Assembly (NCBI RefSeq): GCF_021026315.1
Contig: NZ_JAJNCX010000016.1
Span: forward strand, 1-64,000
Source: Rhizobium sp. C4
Lineage (GTDB): Bacteria; Pseudomonadota; Alphaproteobacteria; Rhizobiales; Rhizobiaceae
Length of the DNA: 64,000 nucleotides
Direction: 5' to 3'
A program made the translations under genes and the position numbers. Below are positions 19,693-27,998 of this stretch, in pieces. Position 1 is the first letter of the stretch, and each line of letters begins with the position of its first letter. The notes beneath the pieces were generated by a model, which did not search any database, was not told the DNA's origin, and saw only the letters and a list, made by a program, of their open reading frames with translations.

Positions 19693-20124
19693 ATGGGCAT
19701 GCTGATCAAAGGAACCTTCTGGTTTTGCGCCGTGCTCGTCGTGCTGCCCTTCTTCGACGGGGAAGCCCAGAAGAAGCTGGAAGGCGCACCGCAGATCGAG
19801 GCCGCAGACGCCGTGACCGCCGCCACCGGCGCACTCTCCTATATCGGCGAGATGTGCGCCAAGCGCCCGGATGTCTGCGTCAAGGGAGCCGAAACCGTTT
19901 CGGCGCTGGGCAACCGCGCCAAGGAAGGCGCGCTCGTCGCCTACAAGCTTCTCGACAAGAATTTCTCGGACAAGCCGCCCGCCGGCTCTGCCGACAACAA
20001 CACCGCCGCCCCGAACGTGGCGGAAGCCACCAAGTCCATTCCCGCCGCCGCCGAGCAGCCGATGCCCGACGCCGTCGTCACCGGAACCGTCATCCCCGTG
20101 CCCTCGGCCCGCCCGAAGCACTAA
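19693..20124 (+). CDS. DUF5330 domain-containing protein
   Basis: A 143-residue protein with an N-terminal hydrophobic segment (LIKGTFWFCAVLVVLPFF) and a conserved IGEMCAKRPDVCVKGAETVSA block (about 50-70) with two cysteines, as in DUF5330 proteins of Rhizobiales. The C-terminal third is low-complexity Pro/Ala. Function is unknown; it is probably envelope-attached. The start at 19693 was chosen because it begins just before the hydrophobic segment; the frame is open upstream to 19603. A strong terminator follows. Confidence 0.8.
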   Translation: MGMLIKGTFWFCAVLVVLPFFDGEAQKKLEGAPQIEAADAVTAATGALSYIGEMCAKRPDVCVKGAETVSALGNRAKEGALVAYKLLDKNFSDKPPAGSADNNTAAPNVAEATKSIPAAAEQPMPDAVVTGTVIPVPSARPKH

Positions 20125-20197
20125 AGTCCGCAAGACCGAAATACCACCTGCCTGAACATCTGACTTTCTGATCCTGCCTGAACTTGCGATTTTCGCG

Positions 20198-20236
20198 AAC
20201 GCCGCAAACCTCGTGTTTGCGGCGTTTTCTTTTTCT
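20198..20236 (+). terminator. Rho-independent terminator
   Basis: AACGCCGCAAAC and GTTTGCGGCGTT form a 12-bp perfect stem with a four-base loop, followed by TTCTTTTTC. It closes the DUF5330 gene before sufE. Confidence 0.88.
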
Positions 20237-20312
20237 GCAGCCCCGAATGGTTCCCTTCCCGCGCATTTCCGCCTATATGCGGGCCAACACAGATCAGGAC
20301 GGTTCAGGACAT

Positions 20313-20729
20313 ATGGCGAGCATCGAGCAGATCATCGAGGACTTTTCCTTTCTCGACGAATGGGAAGACCGCTATCGCTACGTGATTGAACTCGGCAAAG
20401 CGCTGCCCGACCTGCCGGAGAGCGAAAAGACGGCGGAAAACAAGGTGCAGGGGTGCGCCAGCCAGGTCTGGCTCGTCAGCCACAGGGGCGAAGGCCCCGA
20501 CCCGGTCATGACCTTCGAGGGCGACAGCGACGCCCACATCGTGCGCGGCCTCGTCGCCATCGTGCTCTCCATCTATTCCGGCCGCAAAGCCTCCGACATC
20601 GCCGCCACCGACGCCATCGACACATTCAACACGATCGGCCTGGTGGAACACCTGTCGTCGCAGCGGGCCAATGGGCTGAGATCGATGATCAAGCGGATCC
20701 GGGCCGAGGCGGTGGTGGCTGCGGGGTGA
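20313..20729 (+). CDS. sufE: SufE-type sulfur acceptor protein
   Basis: A 138-residue SufE protein, which takes persulfide sulfur from a cysteine desulfurase for iron-sulfur cluster assembly. The active-site Cys lies in KVQGCASQVWLV (about residue 48), with preceding LPDLPESEKTAENKV and the C-terminal GLRSMIKRIRA typical of the family. The start MASIEQIIEDF at 20313 matches relatives; an upstream Met at 20184 lies in the terminator. The suf operon itself is not in this window. Confidence 0.93.
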   Translation: MASIEQIIEDFSFLDEWEDRYRYVIELGKALPDLPESEKTAENKVQGCASQVWLVSHRGEGPDPVMTFEGDSDAHIVRGLVAIVLSIYSGRKASDIAATDAIDTFNTIGLVEHLSSQRANGLRSMIKRIRAEAVVAAG

Positions 20730-20800
20730 TGGGCTTTTCGGCTCGGTGAAACGGCGGCGGATTTGAGACGGCGTTTGCCCAGCCGTTGGTGGATTTGAAA

Positions 20801-20838
20801 AGGCCCCTCCCCACCCTCCCCACAAGGGGGAGGGAGAC
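20801..20838. repeat. RIME-type repeat, element B
   Basis: CCTCCCCACCCTCCCCACAAGGGGGAGGG, same family as near 2972, 35785, 46858 and 52450. It lies between sufE and the convergent DUF6456 gene. Confidence 0.8.
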
Positions 20839-20944
20839 GATACCGCACGGGTTTCCCGCCTCAAGATCGCCAGCCATTAGAAGCAATGATCATATTGATA
20901 AGACGAGATGACAACGTTGCGGCTGACCGCAACGGCGCCACGAG

Positions 20945-20992
20945 TCGTCTCCCCCCTTGTGGGGGAGATGGCCGGCAGGCCAGAGGGGGTCT
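20945..20992. repeat. RIME-type repeat, element A
   Basis: CTCCCCCCTTGTGGGGGAG hairpin followed by GGCCGGCAGGCC and GAGGGGGT. It ends about 20 bp before the DUF6456 stop codon. The 20730-21012 gap holds only these two repeats. Confidence 0.85.
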
Positions 20993-21012
20993 TCTCTCTC
21001 CTCTATCCCCCC

Positions 21013-22044
21013 TCACATCTCCGGCCTGAACCCCTCCTCGCCCCAATGCCTTGTCTCCCGCCTTGCCGGCGGCGTGTAGTGCCTGTGGAGCGCCAGAAGT
21101 GCTGTTTTCAGCATCAGCTTGGCGGAGCGTGGGGGCCATTGGCGTTCGCGTTCGACGGTTTCGAGGCCCTTCATGAAGCAGCAGATGTCGAGTGCCACGC
21201 CGGAGAGTTCGGGGCCGAGGGCTGCGAGCGCGCGGTTGACGCGGAGGCGTGCGGCGATGGCGGTGTCGGAGAGATCGGCGATGCCGCCGCGGGCGCCCTT
21301 GATGCTGGCGCCGAGGCGCGGCTCGAAGCGCATGGTGATCTGCGGCTGGAGCAGTCCGCGGGTGAAATCGGCGTGCAGGCGCTCGCCGGCGGCCATCGCC
21401 TCGCGGGGGAAATAGGTCTCACCGGCCCTGCCCTTCAGCCGTTCCAGCGCCGAGAGCGGCGATTCGGACTGGTTGCGGGTGACGCGGGCGGTCTCGCCAT
21501 CGACGCTGAGCATGGTTTCCTCAAGATCGCGATGCGGGCGGGCGAAATCGGGTTCCGCCGTGGCGTGGCGGGCGATGAAGCCTGCCGCCTCCGGCAGCGG
21601 GCGGATGCGCGCGCCCTCGCGGGCGATCAGGCCCTCGCGGGCGGCCAGAACCAGAATGCGGGTTTCGACGCGCAGCCGGGCCGTGGGCGTGGCGAGCTCG
21701 ACCACGGCTCCCGAAGCGGTGCCGGCCGAGCCGCTGCCTTGCGGGCCGGCATTCTGCGGGCAGATTTGCGCGCCGGCGGGCGACAGGGATTTGAGGAAGC
21801 GCAGCAGCAGGGACCTGAGGCGGTCGGCCTCCTGGTTCGGGCGGGGTGCGGGCTTGCCTCCTCTGCCGGGGACCGACTTGCCGGGGCTGGCTTTTGTGCT
21901 GACGGAAGCCGCATGGCCGGGGGCGGCCTGGACGCTGGCGGCGGGTTTCCTGGTGCCGGAGCTCTGGGGCGGCGCTGCGGGGCCCGGCTTTCCCGTGGTG
22001 TCGGCTGTCGTGCCGGGCCTCTTGCCGGTCGTTTCCTCAGTCAT
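21013..22044 (-). CDS. DUF6456 protein, GafZ-like
   Basis: A 343-residue protein. The N-terminal 70 residues are a Thr/Pro/Gly/Lys-rich disordered region. The rest includes ATPTARLRVETRILVLAAREGLI and a C-terminal DUF6456 region with SPLSALERLKGRAGETYFPREAMAAGERLHADF and ALGPELSGVALDICCFMKGLE. DUF6456 is the C-terminal part of GafA, the direct GTA activator of Rhodobacter, and of GafZ in Caulobacter, where it contacts RNA polymerase; the role here is inferred. It overlaps the upstream DnaA-like gene by 8 bp. Start ATG at 22044. Confidence 0.75.
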   Translation of the reverse strand: MTEETTGKRPGTTADTTGKPGPAAPPQSSGTRKPAASVQAAPGHAASVSTKASPGKSVPGRGGKPAPRPNQEADRLRSLLLRFLKSLSPAGAQICPQNAGPQGSGSAGTASGAVVELATPTARLRVETRILVLAAREGLIAREGARIRPLPEAAGFIARHATAEPDFARPHRDLEETMLSVDGETARVTRNQSESPLSALERLKGRAGETYFPREAMAAGERLHADFTRGLLQPQITMRFEPRLGASIKGARGGIADLSDTAIAARLRVNRALAALGPELSGVALDICCFMKGLETVERERQWPPRSAKLMLKTALLALHRHYTPPARRETRHWGEEGFRPEM

Positions 22045-22462
22045 GGGCCACCTCGCTGAAATGGCCGAAGGCGAGAACCACGATGCGTTCAATGGCCGAG
22101 ACGAATTCGTCGAAGTCGCGGTCGTCGCGGCGGTCCTCGACCACGGCGCAGGCATGGGCGACCGTCGAGCGGTCGCGGCCGAAGCCCTCGCCGATCGTCG
22201 TCATGCGCATCTGCAGCGCGACATGGCAGACATACATGGCGATCTGGCGGATGTGGCAGGCGAGCCGGCGGCGCTCGCGGCGCATGCCGATCCGGTCGCC
22301 GGAAACGAAGAGAAATTCCGCCGTCATCAGCCGGACGGACTGGCAGATGACGCGCTCGGGCCGCGTTTCCCGCAGCGCCGAAAGGGGCGGACGTCGGTCC
22401 CTGGCGCGGTCCGATCCACGTCCGGAGCGCACTTCACGCTCCTGGTCTTTGCTGGCAATCAT
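22037..22462 (-). CDS. DnaA domain IV-like DNA-binding protein, GafY-like
   Basis: A 141-residue protein whose central part (about 50-125) matches the C-terminal DNA-binding domain of DnaA. RERRRLACHIRQIAMYVCHVALQMRMTTIGEGFGRDRSTVAHA has the DnaA helix-turn-helix and the signature-like GRDRSTVAHA. It has no AAA+ ATPase domain, so it is a regulator rather than an initiator. Followed by a DUF6456 gene overlapping by 8 bp, it forms a split version of GafA, as in Caulobacter GafYZ. A role in switching on GTA genes is inferred. Confidence 0.78.
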   Translation of the reverse strand: MIASKDQEREVRSGRGSDRARDRRPPLSALRETRPERVICQSVRLMTAEFLFVSGDRIGMRRERRRLACHIRQIAMYVCHVALQMRMTTIGEGFGRDRSTVAHACAVVEDRRDDRDFDEFVSAIERIVVLAFGHFSEVAHD

Positions 22463-22623
22463 GAAAACCTCCTATGTAATAGGAATTTATTCATACACCC
22501 TAGAGGCATTTCGTGGATGTTTGGAAGCGCCTCACGACAATCTATGATTGTTTTTTCTTAAGTTTTCGGAAAATTCCGCCCCAATTTTGGGATTTTTTTC
22601 CTCGTTTATCAAAACCGTGCATG

Positions 22624-22656
22624 CAAAAAGGCGGGCCCCGAGGGACCCGCCTTTCA
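22624..22656 (-). terminator. Terminator of the cbiM gene
   Basis: AAAAAGGCGGGTCC-type stem (AAAGGCGGG and CCCGCCTTT arms, short loop), with an A-run on the plus strand that reads as T-run on the minus strand. It is placed correctly to end the minus-strand cbiM transcript 30 bp after its stop codon. Confidence 0.85.
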
Positions 22657-22686
22657 TGTCTTGATGATGGATGTTGCCGGAGCCGG

Positions 22687-23340
22687 TCAGGCGAAGGTCA
22701 GGCGACCGATTTCGGTGAAGCGCGAGAGCGCACCGGAATTGCGCCAGGTCTCCATCACCGTCACCGTCGTGAAGGTGATCAGCGCCTCGATACCGAAGAC
22801 CGGCATGTAGGCGAGCGCCCAGCGGCCCCAGTCGGCCAGGGCGAAGCCGTCATTGGAGATCATCAGCCAGAAGCCGACCATGGCGGAGACACCGGCATAA
22901 TAGACCGCATCGATGCGCAGCACGCGGGCGAAGCTGAAGCGCTCGGCCGCATGCGCCGCAAAGAGCCGCTTGCCGAAGGTTTCATGCACGGCGATGAGCG
23001 GCAGCATCAGCGACAGCGAGTTGACGCCGAGATGGACGAGATCCTGCGGCTCGAAGAAGAAGCCCTGCAGGAAAAGGCCAAGCGCGAAGCCCACCATCGA
23101 CGGCGCAAAGCCGAAGAGGAGATAGACGGTTGTTGCGCCGATGAGGTGCAGTTCCGACGGGCCGACCGGCAGGTGCCAGGCCTGCATGAGGACCGAGAAG
23201 ACGACGGCCGCAAGGCCTGCCTTGACGATGTTGAGCGGCGCGCGGACGAGCGCCGGGATCTGTGTGGCGACAACGGCGAGTGCTGCGGCATTGGCTGCCG
23301 TCACGCGCAGGGGATCAATGAGTCCGGGTTCGATATGCAT
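22687..23340 (-). CDS. cbiM: CbiM family energy-coupling factor permease
   Basis: A 217-residue membrane protein of the CbiM family, the substrate-specific part of cobalt/nickel ECF transporters. It starts MHIEPG; Met1-His2 is the N-terminal metal-binding pair of CbiM. Helices follow, with LPVGPSELHLIGATTVYLLFG and FFEPQDLVHLGVNSLSLMLP typical of the family. It stands alone, without N, Q or O partners, and is preceded by a cobalamin riboswitch, so cobalt uptake is the likely job. It may work alone or share the Q/O pair of the nickel system at 46-49 kb. Confidence 0.88.
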   Translation of the reverse strand: MHIEPGLIDPLRVTAANAAALAVVATQIPALVRAPLNIVKAGLAAVVFSVLMQAWHLPVGPSELHLIGATTVYLLFGFAPSMVGFALGLFLQGFFFEPQDLVHLGVNSLSLMLPLIAVHETFGKRLFAAHAAERFSFARVLRIDAVYYAGVSAMVGFWLMISNDGFALADWGRWALAYMPVFGIEALITFTTVTVMETWRNSGALSRFTEIGRLTFA

Positions 23341-23409
23341 GTTCGTCTCCTTTTTAAGCGCCCACCGCGCAAAAGGTGTTTGTTTGAACCGCAACCTTGC
23401 GGCTGCGGC

Positions 23410-23640
23410 GGTCCATGGCAGGTCTCCTGGCTCGCGGGTCTTTGCCTTGTCCTTCGCCTTATCGGTCTCATTTCCGGCCTGTCGTGTTGACGCGACATGC
23501 CGCAAGACCAATGGCATCCGAAGGAGGCTCTCCGCTTACAGTTGCGGGGGCAGCCACGGTTTCGGGTCCTGATGGATACGCCTCACCGTGTTCCCTTTTA
23601 ATCCTCGCGCCTGAGGCACGATGGAACCACTGAAGGTAGA
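23410..23640 (-). ncRNA. Cobalamin riboswitch
   Basis: On the minus strand the expected blocks occur in order: GGATTAAAAGGGAA, the core GCCCCCGCAACTGTAAGCGG, and the B12 box AGCCAGGAGACCTGCC (plus-strand 23415-23430). The gap from the box to the cbiM start codon is about 75 bp, leaving room for the kissing-loop hairpin and a translation-blocking structure. Cobalamin binding should turn off cbiM. Confidence 0.95.
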
Positions 23641-23833
23641 GCTAGCCGGTTCGGCGCGCGGCGGCAAGTGTCAAGATCAACCGACTTGCGCTAGCGCAAA
23701 GTGTCAGGCGCGCAGCCTGTGTATGGAGGAGCATCAGAGGCGGGGACCACCCGCTTCACCGACCAGAATGCCGCATTGACGTTTCAGGCCGCCCGGCCTA
23801 TCCGTGATGAAGGACGAGGGAAATTTTGAACTG

Positions 23834-24223
23834 ATGCAGCCGAAACGGGCGACATGGATGGGTATCGTGACGCGCTTCTTTTGCGCGATCGCTCTCCTGT
23901 CGCTGGCGCTCTCGGCCCCGGCAGAGGCGAATTCCCGGGCGCTGTCGACTGAGGAAGTCGCGGCCTACATGCTGCCGGACGGCTCGCTGCCGTCGCTCTG
24001 CGTCACCATTCCCGATGGCTCCGGCCAGGGCAAGATCGTCAAGCTCGGGGCTGATTCGCTGGGGCTGCATCATCACCATGTGATACTTCCGGTGCCTGCA
24101 GAGGCCGCCGGCGCACGGCTGGTGATCGTTTCCGGCACGCTTCTGCCCGCCGGACCCGACGCGCTTCACCATCGTCTCTATCCGCCCGGCGCCGGCCCGC
24201 GCGCGCCACCCGCATCCGCCTGA
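23834..24223 (+). CDS. Small secreted protein, paralog of the copper-locus protein
   Basis: A 129-residue protein with a signal peptide (GIVTRFFCAIALLSLALSAPAEA). The mature part contains AYMLPDGSLPSLCVTIPDGSG, which matches YTLPDGTLPVLCVTV of the 11810-12196 protein. Instead of cysteine pairs it has a LGLHHHHVILP histidine cluster and a second DALHHRLYP, also suited to metal binding. It heads a cluster with a Crp-type regulator, ABC transporter and PCu(A)C chaperone. Starts at 23804 (GTG) and 23807 (ATG) are in frame; 23834 is preferred because it leads directly into the signal peptide. Confidence 0.6.
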   Translation: MQPKRATWMGIVTRFFCAIALLSLALSAPAEANSRALSTEEVAAYMLPDGSLPSLCVTIPDGSGQGKIVKLGADSLGLHHHHVILPVPAEAAGARLVIVSGTLLPAGPDALHHRLYPPGAGPRAPPASA

Positions 24224-24332
24224 CAGACCGAACCGGCGTCGCGACTTCGCGTCCGGCGTCTTCTGTCACGCGCGGACCCATGCCCTGCCCGTTTGAGGCC
24301 GGGCTGGTCCGCCGAGCAAGCGGATATCTTCC

Positions 24333-25031
24333 ATGCTACATGTCAACACACGGCAGGCCTTGCTGCCGCATCCTGTCCTCATTCATCCCGGGCATGTCCC
24401 GATCGCTTTGGACAAGCCCCTTCTCCAGTTCATCGCGCCTGGCGACGATGTGGATTGCACGCCGGCAAGCCCCAGGCTTTACCGCGTCATCGACGGCTGC
24501 CTCGCCGTCTATCATCTGCTCGCCGACGGCCGCCGGCAGATCACCGATATTGTCGGTCCCGGGCGCACGATTGCCCAGCAGCCGGACCGCGACATTGGCG
24601 GCGCGATCAAGGCGCTGACCTTTACCGAGGTCGAAGTTCTTGATCCCACCGCAAACCCGGATCTCGCCACGGAAGCCTCGCTTGATTCGCTCGACCGGCT
24701 GGTGCGCCACGCCACGCTGCTCGGCCGCATGAACGCGGCGGAAAAGGTGGCCAACGGGCTCCTCGACCTTGCGGCACAATTTCCCCGCAAGCTGCGCCAG
24801 GGGCGGCCGGTGCTGACGCTTTATCTCACCCGCGGCGACCTTGCCGACTGGCTCGGCCTGACGGTGGAAACCGTCAGCCGCACGCTCAACCAGTTCAAGC
24901 GCGACGGCGTGATCGACTATGCGCATGCCGAAATCGTGACACTGACCAAAACGGAGCGACTGAAGGAGATCGCCTCCGGCAACAATCCGGCCACCTCGGC
25001 CCGCAACAACGGCAAGGGAAAAGCACAATGA
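24333..25031 (+). CDS. Crp/Fnr family transcriptional regulator
   Basis: A 232-residue regulator with an N-terminal cyclic-nucleotide-binding-like beta-barrel (about 25-115) and a C-terminal winged helix with the recognition motif LADWLGLTVETVSRTLNQFKRDGVIDY (about 172-198). It lacks the N-terminal cysteine cluster of oxygen-sensing FNR/FnrN, so the signal is not an FNR-type iron-sulfur switch. It overlaps the binding-protein gene by 4 bp (ATGA), so it is in the ABC-transporter operon and may regulate it. Confidence 0.88.
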   Translation: MLHVNTRQALLPHPVLIHPGHVPIALDKPLLQFIAPGDDVDCTPASPRLYRVIDGCLAVYHLLADGRRQITDIVGPGRTIAQQPDRDIGGAIKALTFTEVEVLDPTANPDLATEASLDSLDRLVRHATLLGRMNAAEKVANGLLDLAAQFPRKLRQGRPVLTLYLTRGDLADWLGLTVETVSRTLNQFKRDGVIDYAHAEIVTLTKTERLKEIASGNNPATSARNNGKGKAQ

Positions 25032-26146
25032 AGATCTTCAAGTCACTGGCGCTTTCCGCTGCCGCCCTTCTTCTCGGCGCAGGTGCCGCGCTTTCGTCCA
25101 CGATCACCGACGTTCTCGACCGCAAGGTCGAGATCGCCGCGCCGCCGCAGCGCATCCTGCTCGGCTTCAACTTCGAGGACTTCATGGCCGTTGGCGGGCC
25201 CGGCTCGATCGACCGTGTCGTTGCCGTTTCCGCCCCGGTCTGGCGCGACTGGCGGCCGGCGCAATATGCGGCCTATGTGAAGGCCATCCCCTCCATTGCC
25301 GACAAGGTGGATGTGGGCGATGCCGAGGCCGGCACGTTCTCGGTCGAAAAGGCGATTTCGGCCCGGCCCGATCTCGTCATCCTCGCCGCCTGGCAGTTCA
25401 AGGCGCTGGGCGAAGCGGTGAAACAGTTCGAGGCGGCGGGCGTTCCGGTCGTCGTCATCGACTATAATGCGCAGACGCTCGACAAACATCTGCGCTCGAC
25501 GACGGTGCTGGGCGATGTGCTCGGCCAGCCGGAGCGGGCGAAGCAGCTCGGCGATTTTTACAAGGGCTCTGTCGAGGACACGATTGCCCGCGTGAAGGCC
25601 GCGCAGGCGTCCGAAAGCGGCCCGCCGAAGAAGGTCTATGTGGAGCTGGCCCAGAAGGGTCCGGGCGAGTTCGGCAATTCCTATGGCGACACGATGTGGG
25701 CCGGCGTGATCGACATGGCGGGCGGCACCAATATCGCCAAGGGTCAGGTCGGCAATTGGGGGCCGCTCCGGCCTGAATATGTTCTCGCCGCCGCACCTGA
25801 CGCCATTTTCCTCTCCGGTTCCGAATGGCTGAACAAGCCACAGGCTGTCTCCGTCGGCTTCGGCGCGGACCCGGCGGTCGTCAACCAGCGGATTGCTGCC
25901 TATCTGAAGCGACCCGGCTGGGACCAGCTGCCGGCGGTGAAGATGGGCGAGGTTCACGCCGTCTATCACGGCGGCACGCGCACGCTCTCCGATTTCGTCT
26001 ATGTGCGCTACATGGCGAAGGTTCTGCATCCGAAGGCCTTTGCGGATGTCGATCCCAATGCGGAAATCCGCGCCTTCTACAAGACCTGGCTGCCGATCGA
26101 GGCCAAGGGCGTGTTCATCGAGCAATACAAGGCTGCCGTCCAATGA
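25028..26146 (+). CDS. Periplasmic binding protein of FecB/BtuF-type ABC transporter
   Basis: A 372-residue substrate-binding protein with a signal peptide (KSLALSAAALLLGAGAALSS) and a class III fold. Family features are ITDVLDRKVEIAAPPQRILLGFNFEDFM near the N-terminus, ARPDLVILAAWQFKALGEA in the middle and a C-terminal FYKTWLPIEAKGVF. Relatives bind iron-siderophore, haem, cobalamin or similar metal complexes; the ligand cannot be read. Its stop overlaps the permease start (ATGA), and the permease and ATPase follow directly. Confidence 0.87.
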   Translation: MKIFKSLALSAAALLLGAGAALSSTITDVLDRKVEIAAPPQRILLGFNFEDFMAVGGPGSIDRVVAVSAPVWRDWRPAQYAAYVKAIPSIADKVDVGDAEAGTFSVEKAISARPDLVILAAWQFKALGEAVKQFEAAGVPVVVIDYNAQTLDKHLRSTTVLGDVLGQPERAKQLGDFYKGSVEDTIARVKAAQASESGPPKKVYVELAQKGPGEFGNSYGDTMWAGVIDMAGGTNIAKGQVGNWGPLRPEYVLAAAPDAIFLSGSEWLNKPQAVSVGFGADPAVVNQRIAAYLKRPGWDQLPAVKMGEVHAVYHGGTRTLSDFVYVRYMAKVLHPKAFADVDPNAEIRAFYKTWLPIEAKGVFIEQYKAAVQ

Positions 26147-27207
26147 GCGATGCCGCCGTTCTTGCAAGCCCGGCTTCAGGAACCGCGCGGTCCGGCGCGA
26201 CGGGGAAACTCGTCGCGCTGGCGCTTTGCGGGCTGGCGCTGGTCGCGGCCCTTGCCGTCGATCTGTCCACCGGGCCATCCGGCATGCCGTTCGAGACGCT
26301 GGTGCCGACGCTTCTTGCCGGGCCGCACGGGGCCGACCGCATGGCCGCCACGATCCTCTGGCAGCTTCGCATGCCGGAGGCGGCGATGGCGACACTGGTC
26401 GGGGCCTGCCTTGGCCTTTCGGGATTGCAGATGCAGACGATCCTCGACAATCCGCTGGCAAGCCCGTTTACGCTCGGCTTTTCCGCTGCGGCCGGCTTTG
26501 GCGCGGCGGTGGCGATCCTGTTCGAACTCAGCCTGCCGCTGCCGGCGCTCTATGCCATCCCGGTGGCTGCCTTTGCGATGACGCTGCTGGCGGCGGCCAT
26601 CGTCTACCTGATTGCGCGGATGACGGGCGCAAGCCCGGAGGTGCTGGTTCTGGCCGGCATTGCGGTTCTCTTCTTCTTCCAGTCGCTGCAATCCTTCCTG
26701 CAATATATGGCCTCGCCGGAAGTGTTGCAGCAGATCGTCTTTTGGCTGTTCGGCAGCCTGCAGAAGGCGACATGGAGCGGGGTGCTGACCGTTTCGGTCA
26801 TCCTCGCACTCACCCTCCCCTTCATCATCCGCGATTGCTGGCAGATGACGGCGCTGCGGCTTGGCGAGGACAACGCGGCAAGCCTGGGCGTGAAGACCTG
26901 GGCGCTGCGCCGCCGCACCTTCGTGCTGACCGCGCTGCTGACGGCGGCGGCCGTCTCCTTTACCGGCACGATCGGCTTTATCGGCCTGATTGCGCCGCAT
27001 GCGGCGCGCGCGCTGGTGGGCGAGGATCACCGCTTTGCGCTGCCGATGTCGGCGCTGGCGGGCGCGGCGATGCTGGCCGGCGCGTCCGCCTTCGGCAAGG
27101 CCGTGTCGCCCGGCGGGGTCATCCCGGTCGGCATTGTCACGGCGGTGATCGGCGTGCCGGTGCTTTTCGCCATACTCATCTTCGCAAAGAAGGGGCGACT
27201 GGCATGA
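26143..27207 (+). CDS. FecCD-type ABC transporter permease
   Basis: A 354-residue inner-membrane permease with about ten helices. Signatures are LRMPEAAMATLVGACLGLSGLQMQTILDNPLASPFTLG (the RLPR...G..Q.....NPLA.P..LG pattern of FecCD) and GTIGFIGLIAPHAARALVGEDHR near the C-terminus (the ATPase-coupling region). The start at 26143 overlaps the binding-protein stop. It would form a homodimer with two copies of the following ATPase. Confidence 0.92.
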   Translation: MSDAAVLASPASGTARSGATGKLVALALCGLALVAALAVDLSTGPSGMPFETLVPTLLAGPHGADRMAATILWQLRMPEAAMATLVGACLGLSGLQMQTILDNPLASPFTLGFSAAAGFGAAVAILFELSLPLPALYAIPVAAFAMTLLAAAIVYLIARMTGASPEVLVLAGIAVLFFFQSLQSFLQYMASPEVLQQIVFWLFGSLQKATWSGVLTVSVILALTLPFIIRDCWQMTALRLGEDNAASLGVKTWALRRRTFVLTALLTAAAVSFTGTIGFIGLIAPHAARALVGEDHRFALPMSALAGAAMLAGASAFGKAVSPGGVIPVGIVTAVIGVPVLFAILIFAKKGRLA

Positions 27208-27962
27208 GCCTTGAGATCCGCAACATGAATGTGACGCGCGGAGCGCGGAAGACGCTGGCCGATGTCTCGCTGTCGCTTGCCGGCGGCGGGGTGACGGCGG
27301 TTGTCGGGCCGAATGGCGCGGGGAAGTCCACCTTCCTCTCGGCCCTCGCCGGCCTGCTGCCGCATGATGGCGCGATAACCTGGAAGGGGGCGGCGCTCGA
27401 CCGCCGGGCTCTTGCCTATATGCCGCAGAATACCGATGTGCGCTCGGCGCTGACCGTGCTGGAAGTCATGCTGCTCGGGCGACTGGAGCGGCTGGGCGTG
27501 CGCGTCGGCGACGAGGATATTGCCGATGCGATGGCGCTGCTTTCCCGTTTCGGCTTATCCGATCTGGCGCCGCGCACCATGCCGACGCTGTCGGGCGGGC
27601 AGCGCCAGCTGGTCATGCTGTCGCAACGGCTGATGCGGCGGCCGGAGGTGCTGATCATGGACGAGCCGACCAGCGCGCTCGACATCCGCCACCAGATGGA
27701 GGCGCTTGGCCATGTCGAGGCCTATGCGCGCGAAAGCGGCGCGCTGGTTCTCGTTGCGCTGCACGACATCAACCTTGCCGCCCGCTTCTGCGGGCAGATG
27801 CTGCTCTTCGCGCGCGGCCGCCTGATCAAGGCCGGCGCGCATGAGGATGTGCTGACGACCGCCACCATTCGCGGGGCCTATGGCGTGGTGGCGGAATTCG
27901 TCGCCTCGCCGGCCGGCCACCGGGTCTTCATTCCCACCGGGCTTGCCCCGGCGGGCTTCTGA
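27204..27962 (+). CDS. ABC transporter ATP-binding protein (FecE type)
   Basis: A 252-residue ATPase with Walker A GPNGAGKST (about 35-43), Q-loop in AYMPQNT, signature LSGGQRQLVMLSQRL, Walker B VLIMDEPTSALD and switch His in LVALHDINLAARF. All are intact. The start ATG at 27204 overlaps the permease stop by 4 bp. It powers uptake of the unknown metal complex. Confidence 0.92.
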   Translation: MSLEIRNMNVTRGARKTLADVSLSLAGGGVTAVVGPNGAGKSTFLSALAGLLPHDGAITWKGAALDRRALAYMPQNTDVRSALTVLEVMLLGRLERLGVRVGDEDIADAMALLSRFGLSDLAPRTMPTLSGGQRQLVMLSQRLMRRPEVLIMDEPTSALDIRHQMEALGHVEAYARESGALVLVALHDINLAARFCGQMLLFARGRLIKAGAHEDVLTTATIRGAYGVVAEFVASPAGHRVFIPTGLAPAGF

Positions 27963-27998
27963 CAACGGAAACACCTGTTTACAAAAGGAGAATACCCC

